Part shown: piece by piece, positions 21,723-32,722 of the stretch
How the letters are laid out: every line of letters starts with the position of its first letter
Position numbering within the stretch: the first letter of the stretch is position 1
DNA from: Macrosoma leucophasiata
Lineage: Eukaryota; Arthropoda; Insecta; Lepidoptera; Hedylidae
Assembly (NCBI GenBank): GCA_036365455.1
Contig: JAWQUS010000004.1
Span: 3,417,501 to 3,481,500, forward strand
Direction of reading: 5' to 3'
DNA: 64,000 nucleotides
Made by a program: the position numbers and the translations under genes
Notes under the pieces: generated by a model
Databases searched by the model: none
The model's input: the letters and a program-made list of their open reading frames with translations, nothing else
Told to the model about the DNA's origin: nothing

Positions 21723-21908
21723 ATTAGATTGTTAAACTTTTAATTGTACACTTTTTATGTTTATCGGGTTGCACATTAAAGTAAATTATATAATTATTTC
21801 TTTTTAATCTAGTGTATATTAAACTTAAATGATTTTTGAAACCAACTTAATAAAATCATTTTAGTTTAATATACAAGATAAATCCGTAAAAATAGTTTTA
21901 TTTTAATT

Positions 21909-22170
21909 GTTTTTGTATTATTTCGCAATAACACATGCTAGTGAAATATATTTTTTAAAAGAAAAATTTGACTTCAGGCGAGACTCGAACTCGCGGCTAA
22001 TTTTAATCTAGTCCAGTTTCTCTTCGGCAAAAAAGGCAATGCAATAAATGTGACGGAAAGATTTGACGAATCGTGCAGGACTTCGGTAGCTCAGTTGTAA
22101 GAGCGGCTGGACTAGATTCCCTGTGGCCGCGAGTTCGAGTCGCGCCTGAAGTCAATTTTTTCTTTAAAAA
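21909..22170 (+). mobile_element. FB-SINE copy 3, most complete fold-back
   Basis: Left arm GACTTCAGGCGAGACTCGAA ... TTAATCTAGTCCAG; right arm CTGGACTAGATTCCCTG ... GCGAGTTCGAGTCGCGCC then TGAAGTC. The left arm is an inverted partial copy of the tRNA-like core from the anticodon arm to the 3' end. Flanks carry AATAGTTTTATTT(T/C)AATT at 21891-21908 and about 22171-22188, a probable ~18-bp TSD with one mismatch. The lead TATTATTTCGCAATAACACA equals copy 2. Confidence 0.82.
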
Positions 22171-22188
22171 ATAGTTTTATTTCAATTC

Positions 22189-23195
22189 AATTAGTGTAGC
22201 TTGCATCTTTCAATAAAGGCGAATGAAAATAGTTTAAGTATTAGAGTGATACTTATTTTATATAAGTTGCTTGTTAAAAATATACAATTAAAGGTAAAGA
22301 TACTTATAATGTTTTTACAATTTCACTAAAAATATTAACTGAAGGTCAGGTTTCACGATATTACTTAATCCAATTATATGCGACTGAAATATTATAAAGA
22401 TTTTGAAAGAAAACTGAATTGAACTTAAGCTACTAAAGTCCCAGTGAAACTTCAGTTGTTTTATTTCCAATTGTTCCTTTACATCTTTGAAATAATACCA
22501 ATTAGCGTAATCATTATTGTGTTAAATATAAATATGTAGTACCTTATCTACCAATTGATATGCTAGTGTTTATAAAACCTCTCATAATATCAATACACCA
22601 GTCAACGACCAATATCCAAACGTATTGTGTAGAAACAGACAAAAGTTCTCTTTGCTACGGAACACTTTTTTTTTCACCGTTGTACGAGTAAACCGTACAG
22701 GATAATAATATTCCACAGGTGGTGTCCAAAACAGGTGCCTTTTTCGTTTTTTTTCCTCGGTCAAGTCCAGACAAGTTCAATAGAGCTTTGTCTGGGTTCG
22801 CCTCTAGTCCCGATTTGGTGTATTTTGATGCTTTTTTTTTTTCAAACCAAACAGGAATAATAATTTATTGCGAGACCAGAATGTAAAAGAGTTTCGGAGG
22901 TTGTCGATTGAATATATAATTTGTTTTTTCTTCCTCTATAAGATACAGTAGCTACATAAATGTTGGAAGATCAATTTTTGAGATAACCTTTTATAGTGGC
23001 TTTGTAAGAGATATATCTTGATATTGTTCGACGTTAATCATTATGGGCTTTCGTTTCAGTTTGTTGGAGAAGTTGAATTTTAATTTGAAAATATGATCAT
23101 TTACTACCACATAGGTAGAAGTAATAATGTTTAGTATTGATTATTCTTTTAAATGAATTTCATTATTCTGTTTTTAGGATCAGTAGTTGAAGTGA
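22189..23195. other. Spacer, nothing recognised
   Basis: AT-rich, no family match. The minus frame at 22582-22764 shows no motif. Confidence 0.5.
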
Positions 23196-23370
23196 TCCAT
23201 AAATGGTTTCGTCATAACTATCACAAAGACATAAATATTAGGTCTCAAGGGTGGCAACGCTTATGCATTTTGATATCTGGTTTTTGTGTAGATGTCTTTA
23301 GGCTGCAACCTTCACTTAACATCAATGTGAGCTGCAAGGGTGTTTGCCACCTTATGTAAAAAAAAAATAA
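23196..23370 (+). mobile_element. SINE-B, 5'-truncated
   Basis: TATCACAAAGACATAAATAT, GGTCTCAAGGGTGGCAACGC, ACTTAACATCAATGTGAGC, TTTGCCACCTTATG then A run. Confidence 0.8.
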
Positions 23371-24674
23371 AAATTAGATGTCATTAACATGAATAACATT
23401 TTAATTTGTTACAACTATACACATTAATTCAAAGCGTGTAGTTTTTCAATTCTTAATTCACTACAATATGTTAATGCTATCAAGATAATACAAGCTAAGA
23501 TATCTAAGATTCAATTAGCAACTAATTGCGGACTTAATTAAATGAAATATGAACTCATGTAAATCAAGTTCTAACTGACAGGAGTTACACAATCATGTAT
23601 TGGTAATACGATAGCTACTTATGACAATGACTACGATACGGTAGCAAATTATAATATTAAGTGCTATTATGTTATTCGTTTGTGAATCATAGTAATACAC
23701 TTCTTATCATAATATCTTACGTAGGATGATCTTCATTATTACTGGCGTTGTTGAATAACTTTTTACTGACTACAATTGTTGAATAACTTTATCTATTTTT
23801 GCGTATTACTTTATTTTAGTGAAAAATATATTTTAATTTTGTTGAATTTGAAGATTTAAATTTTACAACAAAAACATGGGATGAATTTGGTACATTTCAA
23901 AGGAATTAAATAAAATTGTTAAAATAAAATATTACAGAATAGTAGTGGGCATGATAATGTTATTGAAACACATTTAACGTCTCAAATCTTAATTACAAAA
24001 AGTTATTGAGTATTTTGTAATATTCATTAATATTTAATATTTAAAAAAATCGATTTCATCACGAACTTCATAGAAAATTAATTTACTTATTAGATTTCAT
24101 ATTAAAATCTAATACGTTTGCAAGGCATGAAACTTGAATGAAAATTTCGATAAAAAGAACTCGTGCCTTTTCAAAAATAACGTTAATCTCAAAAACACAA
24201 CCAAGAAAACAAAGTACCAAATCAGATGTCATTCGATGACAATCAAAAGCATTTTGAAAAATCGTTTGTGTACAAAAAATATTTTGATCTTTGTAATCGT
24301 TGAAGCGTTCCTTTCCACTTCGATGATCGAACTCACTCTGAAAGCGTGACTTACTATATTTATTGAAGTTAAAAAGAATCTTATTTCTACAGACGTAAGC
24401 AACTGTAATGTCAATGGATTAACAATTGAAGGACCACACAGATAATGATGAACTTTGGTATACAAAAGGTTACAAAAGAAATTGCGTCCACTAAAAGGAA
24501 CTCATCACTTTATTTAAAATATAAACTGATGTGTTATAGTTCATCCCATGTAATGTTTTTAGATAAAAATTCATGATTTAGTAATATGTAAAATATTTTG
24601 CATAGAAAATATCAAACTTCCTTTCATGTTGACGTTGAGTTTATGATTTTATTATGAATAGTGAATATTTATTG
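23371..24674. other. AT-rich spacer
   Basis: No recognised element. Overlapping frames on both strands at 24134-24465 have no domain or splice evidence. Confidence 0.5.
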
Positions 24675-24772
24675 GTGTCTCGAGGCTTAGGCATGACTAT
24701 ATTACCTAATCAAATTGGCACTGAACTTAATAATAGTGTTCAACACTATCGAGTGTCGGTTAGATAGTAAAT
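24675..24772 (+). mobile_element. Very decayed SINE-B head
   Basis: TCTCGAGGCTTAGGCATGAC, ATTACCTAATCAA, AGTGTTCAACACTATCGAGT and GGTTAGATAGTAA parallel the SINE-B head; no tail. Confidence 0.6.
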
Positions 24773-26119
24773 GTTAAAATCTAAGCAAGGGTTGTATAAA
24801 AATCTCCTTCTTTTCTAATTTGTATTAAAAAAAAAACATCAGTAAAGACAAACATTTAACAATATTTAATTTTAAGGTTCACTTCGCTGGCAGTACTTAT
24901 CTATTTTGGTACCTACTTACTTTACATTAGATTTTCAGTCATTATACTGCCCAAGGTTTAATTTGCGTTTATATTATTATGTATATCAGAAATCATTACT
25001 TACACAGGCATACTTACGAATAATTGATTTTCTTCTTTCAGCAAACGTCTTGGTTGAAGAGAGCTATTGTGGTGTCCATAAATGAATTAGTAAAGAAATA
25101 TAAACTTTGCTTATTGAATCATTTCAAATTAAATAAAAGTTTCTGAAGAAGCTGTGAAGGTACTGTGCTTATTGGAAAGACTACAAAAATAACCATTATG
25201 CCTATTAATTTTATTGTACCTAACATATTTTTATTTAGATAACGATCTTCCTTCATTTTGATAATTAAATCTCTTTAAATGTGTCCTTTTTAGACATATA
25301 TTTAGTATTAACTGCTTACATATTTATAAAATACATTCTTAAGTAGAAAATGCAAAAATAATCTCAACTGTTGATAAATTTGAAATTGTAGAAACGTCTT
25401 ATATTGCCAAAATATTCAAATTAAATTTTAAAATAATTCTGTGGATTATTTCGTTATGACTTACTATGTCAGAGCCGGTTTTTGCATTACGAAGGGTGGT
25501 TCGACCGTTTTCGATTTCTTCGTTCACGATACATTCGATTGCGATCGATTTTCCTTTCGAATATCGTGTTTCGAGTCCATTGCCAATGTTACGATATGGC
25601 GCAAGTATTGAGCTTTAAGTCTCAATTCTCTGAATACAACTATACAATTAATATTAATGCTTATTTGGTGTTTACAATTTTTTTTCCTTGTGTCTTCGTT
25701 TTCTTTCTGTTACATACTTGGTTATTTAATAATATCTTGGAATGTATTTTTTGTTTAAAACTTTATAGTTTAGTTAATTCTTGCTCCTTTCATATTAGTA
25801 AAGTAAGTTGTTTCTCAAGAAAAAAAAATATCAGAGAATATATAAATTTCTTATTTGTTAAAAAGCGTCCAAAAGCTCCACGAAAATAAAACTTCCAATT
25901 AGAACTTCATTTTCTGTGGATTAGACACATAATTTTTTTGTAAGTATTAATTTATTTTAGAGAGATTTGTTATCTATGCCAATTTGTAAGAAGATAAGAA
26001 TTAGAAATCAAAATAGCCATATAAAAATTGACATAATTTTCTAAGATTTTTCGTATTGTAAAAATTCGTTATTCAGTTTATTTTTGAACAACGAATGAAG
26101 TATGACATATTTTTACACT
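24773..26119. other. Spacer with one 135-codon frame
   Basis: No known repeat. A plus-strand frame at 25482-25889 is long for such AT-rich DNA and has a CG-containing 5' third, but the protein is low-complexity (Phe/Ile/Leu/Ser/Lys rich) with no recognisable domain. Confidence 0.35.
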
Positions 26120-26132
26120 AAAATAAACTGTA

Positions 26133-26460
26133 ACTTCGTAACGTAACTTCACGCCTGTAATCCCCGAAGGGGTAGGCAGAGGTAAATGAATGCATTCAAT
26201 CATACATGCAAACACCCACGACTCGCCGGTTACGTGTTGGCCCATGTAACAGGTGGCGAACCTGTTGCCATCTCCGGGCACATTACCAAACTCCGGGGTA
26301 TTGGGAAACTTGCAGAAAATTGAAAAATCCCAATAAAAGTAGAGATAAAGGAAAGGAAAATATCCGTTATCTCTGATATAGTCCCCGACCCGGGAATCGA
26401 ACCCAGGACCTCCAGCGTAATAGTAGTGGCCTGCTACCACTACGCTACTGAGGCAATTCA
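26133..26460 (-). mobile_element. SINE-C, full length, perfect 13-bp TSD
   Basis: Flanked by AAAATAAACTGTA at 26120-26132 and 26461-26473. On the minus strand: TGCCTCAGTAGCGTAGTGGT (A-box TAGCGTAGTGG), GGTCCTGGGTTCGATTCCCG (B-box), the body, then the 3' tail CTGCCTACCCCTTCGGGGAT ... GGCGTGAAGTTACGTTACG. The tail is a short TTACG repeat rather than poly-A. The perfect duplication marks this as one of the youngest copies and fixes the element ends. Confidence 0.93.
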
Positions 26461-26473
26461 AAAATAAACTGTA

Positions 26474-29080
26474 TCATGTAATATAGTAGATATAATAATC
26501 TTTGTATGTAATATCCACTATAGAATTATGTGTGGAAAATATGATTCCCTTATATAGTTACTACTTGTATGTGTTTCAATAGTAGATTTTTAAAAGCTTT
26601 AAATATCATCTTAAGTTTAAAAAGTGTGTTAGATAATATATTTACTGATATCTATTTTTATCTTCTTTGCTGTGTTAGGTTTCCGCTGATAAACAGTGAC
26701 TTGGACCGTCTTAGATCGTGACTGCACGATTCGGAGCAAGTTTAAGTGTCTCGTTTCGAGTTTGAACTAGTTCATGTAGTTTGTGTCTATCTAAGTGCTC
26801 TATTCTTATTGAATTTAGCTTTACCTGTCCACGCATATTGTTCACGTTAATTTTTCTTGGTGTATACTGGTATTAATTATTTTCTTAACTTACTTTTAAA
26901 TATTTGATATCTAAGATTACTAACAGTTTGTTATCACAGTTCATTTCCGATAGGATATCTTTTTTTGTTAGTTATAGTTTTGATGATCTTTTTTTTAATT
27001 TGGTTATATTTGTATATTCAAATTACTCGTATTATTGTTAACATCGCTGTTATTTACTTTATCTCAAATTTTGTATAGTTATTATTTCACTCTTTCTTAA
27101 CCTTGCTCTTTCTTGCGGATAAATATAACCCGTCTTCATCGATATTAACTTTAAAAATAAATCAACATTTGCAAATTTAAAAATCCTACCTGCGATATCC
27201 TATTACTTTTCCTTTCCATTGTTTAATGGCAAACATGTTACAACATGTCCATCTGACAGTGTGTAAACAGTGGTTATTTTGGTCCGAATCGATGAGCCGC
27301 CGGCTTGACACTGTTTATGAGAGCAATGCTTAAACATCGGCTGTACGTAAAATATTTAGGTGCATTTGCTATTTCTGGATTTTGTATGGCTTTAATGTGT
27401 GTTCTTTTTACCTCCATTTCTTTTTGTGGGTATCGTAGTATATGTTTGAATATTCGAATATCTACCGATGTTTTTATGTAAAGTGTGCGTGTTACATGTT
27501 TTTTAATTTGATTAGGTACATCTTTTTTCTCTCTGTATCATGAATGTAGCATAATATGAGATACCTATATTACTGTGATAAATCTTTCATTAGTTTTTTT
27601 AACCAATTTTGAAATTAAGAGATTTCTGGAATTTGTACAGAATTTTTCTGCTCTGTTATGTTATTGGGAAATTATTAAAAAACCGAAATCATGTTTTACA
27701 AAATAATAAATTTATTTCCACAATATCCCACAATTGTTTCGTGGACATCATTGTAAACACAATCCAGTTTATGTAGCAGACGATTACATGTGGCACTTAA
27801 CTATTAATATTATGTAGGCAAATGTAAATAATAATTATAAAATTGAGAATGCTTATGAAAAAAATCACAAACGTCTAAATGCATTATTTACACGTTATAA
27901 AAATTATAAATCTACATCAGCGTAATATATCCATTTATACAAATTGGGACATATATTTTTGTATCAATATTTTACATTTTATTTAAACAGAACATGATTT
28001 GAGATTTATGAATTTACGATCATAACAAAAATATATTTACTGGTTCATCGTATTTACAGTTAAGCTAAAAAATATTTTGTTACAATCGTTGTAAAGAAAA
28101 ACATTATCATAAATATTTTTTCAAAATTTCATTTAAATGTTCTGTTAATATTTAACTAATATTTGGCGTCTAGTCAAATCAAAAGAAAGCACTTAAATGT
28201 ATTACATTATGACTATAGATTATTTGGAACTAAAATAAAAATATGAGATCCATACAACTTAAGTTCCATTAGACATATTCAATTAAATGCTAGTTCTCAA
28301 GAATAATGTAATTGTATAATTGTAATAAATTAAACTAATCACGTAAATTAAAATTGATAAAACAAAAATAGGAGATCAAATGGAAATGTAACTAAACATT
28401 AAAACTTAACAGATTTAAAATTATGGTAGCGGAGTAAAATATTTGTAAAGGTACTTAAAAATGTGTTGTACTTGAAAATGCGGAAATTAAATATTACAAA
28501 AAAATATTTGAGTCTGTTGAAAAAATTGATTCGTTAAGTATATTTTAAATGCATATCGTAAAAAAAAGTAAACCTTATTAATATTATTGACCCTCAAAAT
28601 AATTGTGATCATGATTTATAAATCAACCCAATGTCAAATTAATCACTTTTAGTAAATTCACAGCTTAAAAACATTGTTTTAATACAGATAATTCGAAACG
28701 TGTTGTCGAACTTCACTCAAATTCAATAAGCAAAATTCATCAAGCATTATGTTAGAAAAGGGACCAAATTAAAATGCTGGATCAGCATATTTTAATATGG
28801 TCAAAACCACCATTTACAATTTAAGTGCAGTTTGACACAACATCTCGGTTACAAAAAAGACGGATGGACTTAAAAATAAGTAACAACAGTCCAGGTCTGC
28901 TTTGCAGGCTCACCGTTAACAATACTTATCTAAAACAATCTTCATTTTATCTGATGGTATTGAAGAGGGAAGATGCGAGGGAGACCTTAATGATGGCGAC
29001 GACCATCACCAAGTTGACGATGTAGGTCGAATTGCATCTTAAGTGGTAAGGTGGTACGTTAGGCGCTCGAGGGCACTCAC
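26474..29080. other. 2.6 kb repeat-poor AT-rich stretch (possible intron)
   Basis: No transposon signature. If the exon at 29081-29231 is real, this would be the start of its first intron on the minus strand. I could not locate a second exon or convincing acceptor. Confidence 0.4.
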
Positions 29081-29231
29081 CTCGACGATTCTCATGGACC
29101 TCTTGCCCAGGTTGCCGTGATACCAAGATGTGGCATAGAACCTCGTACAGCTCGGCCAGGAGCCGGTTCAACCGCGAAAAGTTCTCCTCGCTCGCCTCTC
29201 TCTCGCTCGGCAGGTTGAAAGCTATTGCCAT
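29081..29231 (-). CDS. Candidate first coding exon of a host gene
   Basis: On the minus strand an ATG at 29231 in a good insect context (ACAAAGATGG) opens a 151-nt frame: MAIAFNLPSEREASEENFS ... LLAELYEVLCHILVSRQPGQ (about 50 codons plus one base). It ends exactly at GAG|GTGAGT, a textbook splice donor (GT at 29079-29080). The exon is far richer in G+C and CpG than its AT-rich surroundings, and matches no repeat in the window. The middle looks like an amphipathic helix (EENFSRLNRLLAELYEVL); there is no signal peptide or recognisable domain. Family not recognised. The frame continues open past the donor to 28947, so an unspliced ORF is the alternative. Downstream exons were not found and probably lie far to the left or outside the window. 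Confidence 0.5.
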
Positions 29232-30300
29232 CTTTGTTTCTCGCTTAGCCTCTTTCTTTTGAGCGTTGATTTTGTTTTGTATGCATCAATGTTTTGTTTA
29301 CGGCTTGCTGATTAACCTCGCCTCAACTTTTCCCCTCGTATTTGAGACTTAGAAAAATTCGTGACAAGTTTTCTGGTGATAATTATAATTTCGATCCAAA
29401 ATTTTCTTCAATATCGTAAAAACTTCAAAATCCTATTTCTAATTAACTCCAATAGTTCACTTTGACACAAAAATGGCACAGTCTATGTCACTTGGCGTCG
29501 AGATCACGCGACCTCAAAAAGTTCACAAGTTCACAAAAAGTTACCGCAAAAACTCTGTCATTGTCCGTGATTCACGTCAACCGGCGTGCGGCCGTGTGCA
29601 GAATCGCACGAACGCAACGCATCACTCCGGCTTTCCGATGTAAACAAACTAATACTTCGCGTGGCGCTCGACAAAGAACTGGCTGATTGCACGTGCGGCC
29701 AGCGCGGAAGCAGATCGTGTAATAAGGGATAATTCTTCGTGCACATCATTGCCTCGCTCGACCGCTTTCCCGTGTGTGCGTGCGGTGCATAAAGTGTGAA
29801 CACGCTCACACAAGCGCGCCCTATTTGATTATAAATAGTTGAACGCACGGTAGCACGTTCCCTTCGCACTCTACCACCACAATCAACGGTGACACCGCGA
29901 CTTTTGTCCCTTTCACACTAGGTACGATGCGCATGTTACGTTTCATATCAAACAGATTACATCATTGTGACAGCAGCGATTGACGGAGGTGTGCTTTCTC
30001 CGTCTGGTTTTCGTGAAGCGTCCCTATGAAAGAGGGATGGTGATATTACCGTGGGGTTTAAATTTGGTGACGAGAAAGCGCGCCAAAGTGAATAGTGGGT
30101 TCGGATTGGTTGTCGAGTATGGGGTGAGGTGACGCAAGGATCGAGTCGGGGTTGTTAGCGTTCACTCGGCTACGAGCAACTCGCACTGAACGTTTCGTGG
30201 ACGCGTTTAATGTTTCTTTGTTGTACGTAAAGCTCACTTGAAGGATATGTTGACGTGGACGTGTGTTTTATTTGTAGTAATTCGTTAATGGTAGTGTTAT
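29232..30300 (-). promoter_or_regulatory. CpG-richer 5' region of the candidate gene
   Basis: About 1 kb upstream of the candidate start codon is visibly richer in CpG and free of recognised repeats (for example CGAGATCACGCGACC, GTGCGTGCGGTGC, GCGCGCCCTATTTG). A TATAAATAG box lies at 29830-29838 on the plus strand. A TCAGT initiator-like site reads on the minus strand at 30185-30189. The combination suggests 5' UTR and promoter, possibly bidirectional. No transcript start can be fixed from sequence alone. Confidence 0.35.
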
Positions 30301-31721
30301 AAAACGGTTTTTTGTAGGCACCAAAGTACGGTTTGTGCAATAGGTGTTTTTATGTTTATAGACGTTTAGCGTTGAGTGAAAACCTTTGTTTCGTCGACTC
30401 AATGCGTAATAAAATTGATAGCTTAGGCGTAATAATACGTACTTATTTGTAATTTTGTAACATACTTACACTGTGGCAATACTGTTGGCTTATTCTACAG
30501 TGAAAGAAATCGGTGTCTAATTCGTTTTAAAAGTATGGAGTGTCTAAATTTTAAATTCACGGGTGAGAATTGCATAACACAGTGGTGGAATAAATTAAAA
30601 CCTGGTTACCGACGGGTCAATATTTTTATCGTTACGTTAAATAACTCTATTTTTGTTTTGTGTAGTTAGCGAATTTTGAGAGCGAAAATAATGATAACAT
30701 TTTCCGCAGTGATTCAAAAAATACATACCTATATATCATCCGAAATTCATTTATTTAATAAGGGTGACAGGCACTTCTTATGTTGTTATTCTTACACGTT
30801 TAAAACAAACATAATAAATTAAAGTAAACAACTAAGACAAAACTAAATATAATATACTAATTAATGTAAGTGATTACGTACAAGTGAAGAGCTCTATGTC
30901 TAAAAAATGAAAGGATTTTTTTTCAGCTAAAATGAATGTTTTTCAGCACACCGAACCCATGACACTAGCATAACAACACAAATCACATGAAACGTATTAA
31001 GTTATTTTATTTTGCTCAGGTAGAGTTTTAATTTTTAAGTCTATGTTCATCTCTTTCAGTTAAATATATTTATTTTTAAATTTTTTTAAGTATATTTAAA
31101 AAATAAACGCCTCAGTGATTTATGATTGAAAGAAAATGTGTTTCATATAAAGTAAATATTCTTTTCTTTTCATATTTCTACATTATTTATTAAGAACTCT
31201 ATTAAAACAATAAATTACATCTACATACTGGACGCATTATTTTAAAAGATCTTTAACAATGTAGAGTTAAGATTCACGAAACAATAGAGACTAAATTCGA
31301 CTGTAGTTAAAAAATATTCTAGGTATCATTATGCTTGCAATATTTTAAAATCGAAAAATAACACAAAAAGAGACATTTCTCTTCTAAAAGTCGGGTGTCA
31401 TATACGTACGTACCTACAATAGGATCGAAGATAAAATTTAAATATTTTCATTCCAAATTCTTATACATAAAATAGGTAAATTAATTTACAAGACAAATGG
31501 GTATTATAAATTAATTAACCTTTTTGTTATTACAAGGATTTAAAATGTAAATTATAATTATTATGTAATTTGAAAGATTTAAAAATTAATTATCTATTAA
31601 TTTGTCACATTTTATTTATAGATGATGTGGCGCAGACAAACGAACAGTTCACATAAATAATAAATGAATACACTAGCCTGTAAACATCTTCATAAAAACG
31701 AAATAAAGAAGCTAATAGATT
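30301..31721. other. AT-rich, repeat-free flank
   Basis: Continues the repeat-poor zone around the candidate exon. Nothing recognised. Confidence 0.45.
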
Positions 31722-31729
31722 GGTATTTA

Positions 31730-32020
31730 TTTACTGGTGGTAGAGCTCTGGTGACGGAACTCGCGGGCGTAGGCACCACCGCATTACCAAATATACCTAC
31801 TTGCCGCTAAATGGTAGTGTTCAGCACTATCGTGTTCCGGTCAGGTGATAATGTACGGCCCTGTAATTTCCAGCACAGAGGCATAACACCTTAGGCCTCA
31901 GGAGTGGTAACGCATCAGCATTTTCACCTCTGTTTTTTTGTGTAGACATCTATAAGCTGCGGTTATCACTTAACATACATGTGAACTGCATGCATGTTTC
32001 CACCTACGTTACCTAAAAAA
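31730..32020 (+). mobile_element. SINE-A, full length, short TSD
   Basis: From ACTGGTGGTAGAGCTCTGGT to GTTACCTAAAAAA. GGTATTT precedes it at 31722-31728 and follows at 32021-32027, a probable 7-bp duplication. Confidence 0.9.
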
Positions 32021-32265
32021 GGTATTTTTTGCTTAATTACAGATTTTTTTTAAAATTCTAAAAATATTTCTTGGAATTATTAACCAAGCCTTTATAGACA
32101 TTGGCACAAATCTAGTTAAAATGTGGCTACTCCAGAAGCCTATATTATATTGCCTTCGTCCTAATTACTACGAGCCAATGACCCACAGTGAAGATACAAT
32201 CAATAATTTCTTAAATTAATACCTACTGAATTCAGAATTTTCGAATCCAGAAGGATAAATATTTA

Positions 32266-32720
32266 CCCCCTTATTCATAAATGTATTGTTGCTAAAGTTT
32301 TTTTTTTTATGTTATAAAAGTGGCAAACAAGTGTGCAGTTCACATTGATGTTAAGTGATGACTGTAGCCTATAGACACCCATACAATAACCAGAGGTCAA
32401 AATGTAAATGCGCTGCCACTCCTGAGGCATTAGGTGTTATGCCTCTGTGCCGGAAATTACAGAGCCGTACATTACCACCTGACCGGAACACGATAGTGCT
32501 GAACACTACCATAAAACGGCAAGTATATTAGGTAATGCGGTGGTGCCTACGCCCGCGAGCTCCGTCACTGGAGCTCTACCACCAGTACAGAGTTGTTAAT
32601 CTCTCCTCTGTCTTTTTTTATCCTGCACATTTGACAATGCAACTGACAAAGACAAAGCATTCTACATCTAAAACGTACGTTTAATATACGTACGTAAATG
32701 TACGTTTATGAATAAGGGGG
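32266..32720. mobile_element. MITE with CCCCCTTATTCATAAA ends, split by a SINE
   Basis: TIRs CCCCCTTATTCATAAATGTA and TACGTTTATGAATAAGGGGG, flanked by TA at 32264-32265 and 32721-32722 (Tc1/mariner-like duplication). Removing the nested SINE leaves about 170 bp, with an ACGTACGT-rich right half. Confidence 0.85.
32303..32586 (-). mobile_element. SINE-A nested in the MITE
   Basis: Full-length minus copy from the poly-T side to ACCACCAGTA. It interrupts the MITE just inside the left TIR, so it is younger than the MITE. Confidence 0.9.
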
Positions 32721-32722
32721 TA

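Noticed and set aside
26078..26461. 127-codon minus-strand ORF
   Set aside because: Coincides with the SINE-C at 26133-26460. The same peptide (for example GGPGFDSRVGDY, ECMHLPLPTPSGITGVKLR) recurs at every SINE-C, so it is the translated SINE.
29462..29869. Overlapping plus and minus frames upstream of the candidate exon
   Set aside because: Stop-poor because of higher G+C; no start context or splice signals. More likely 5' UTR or promoter.
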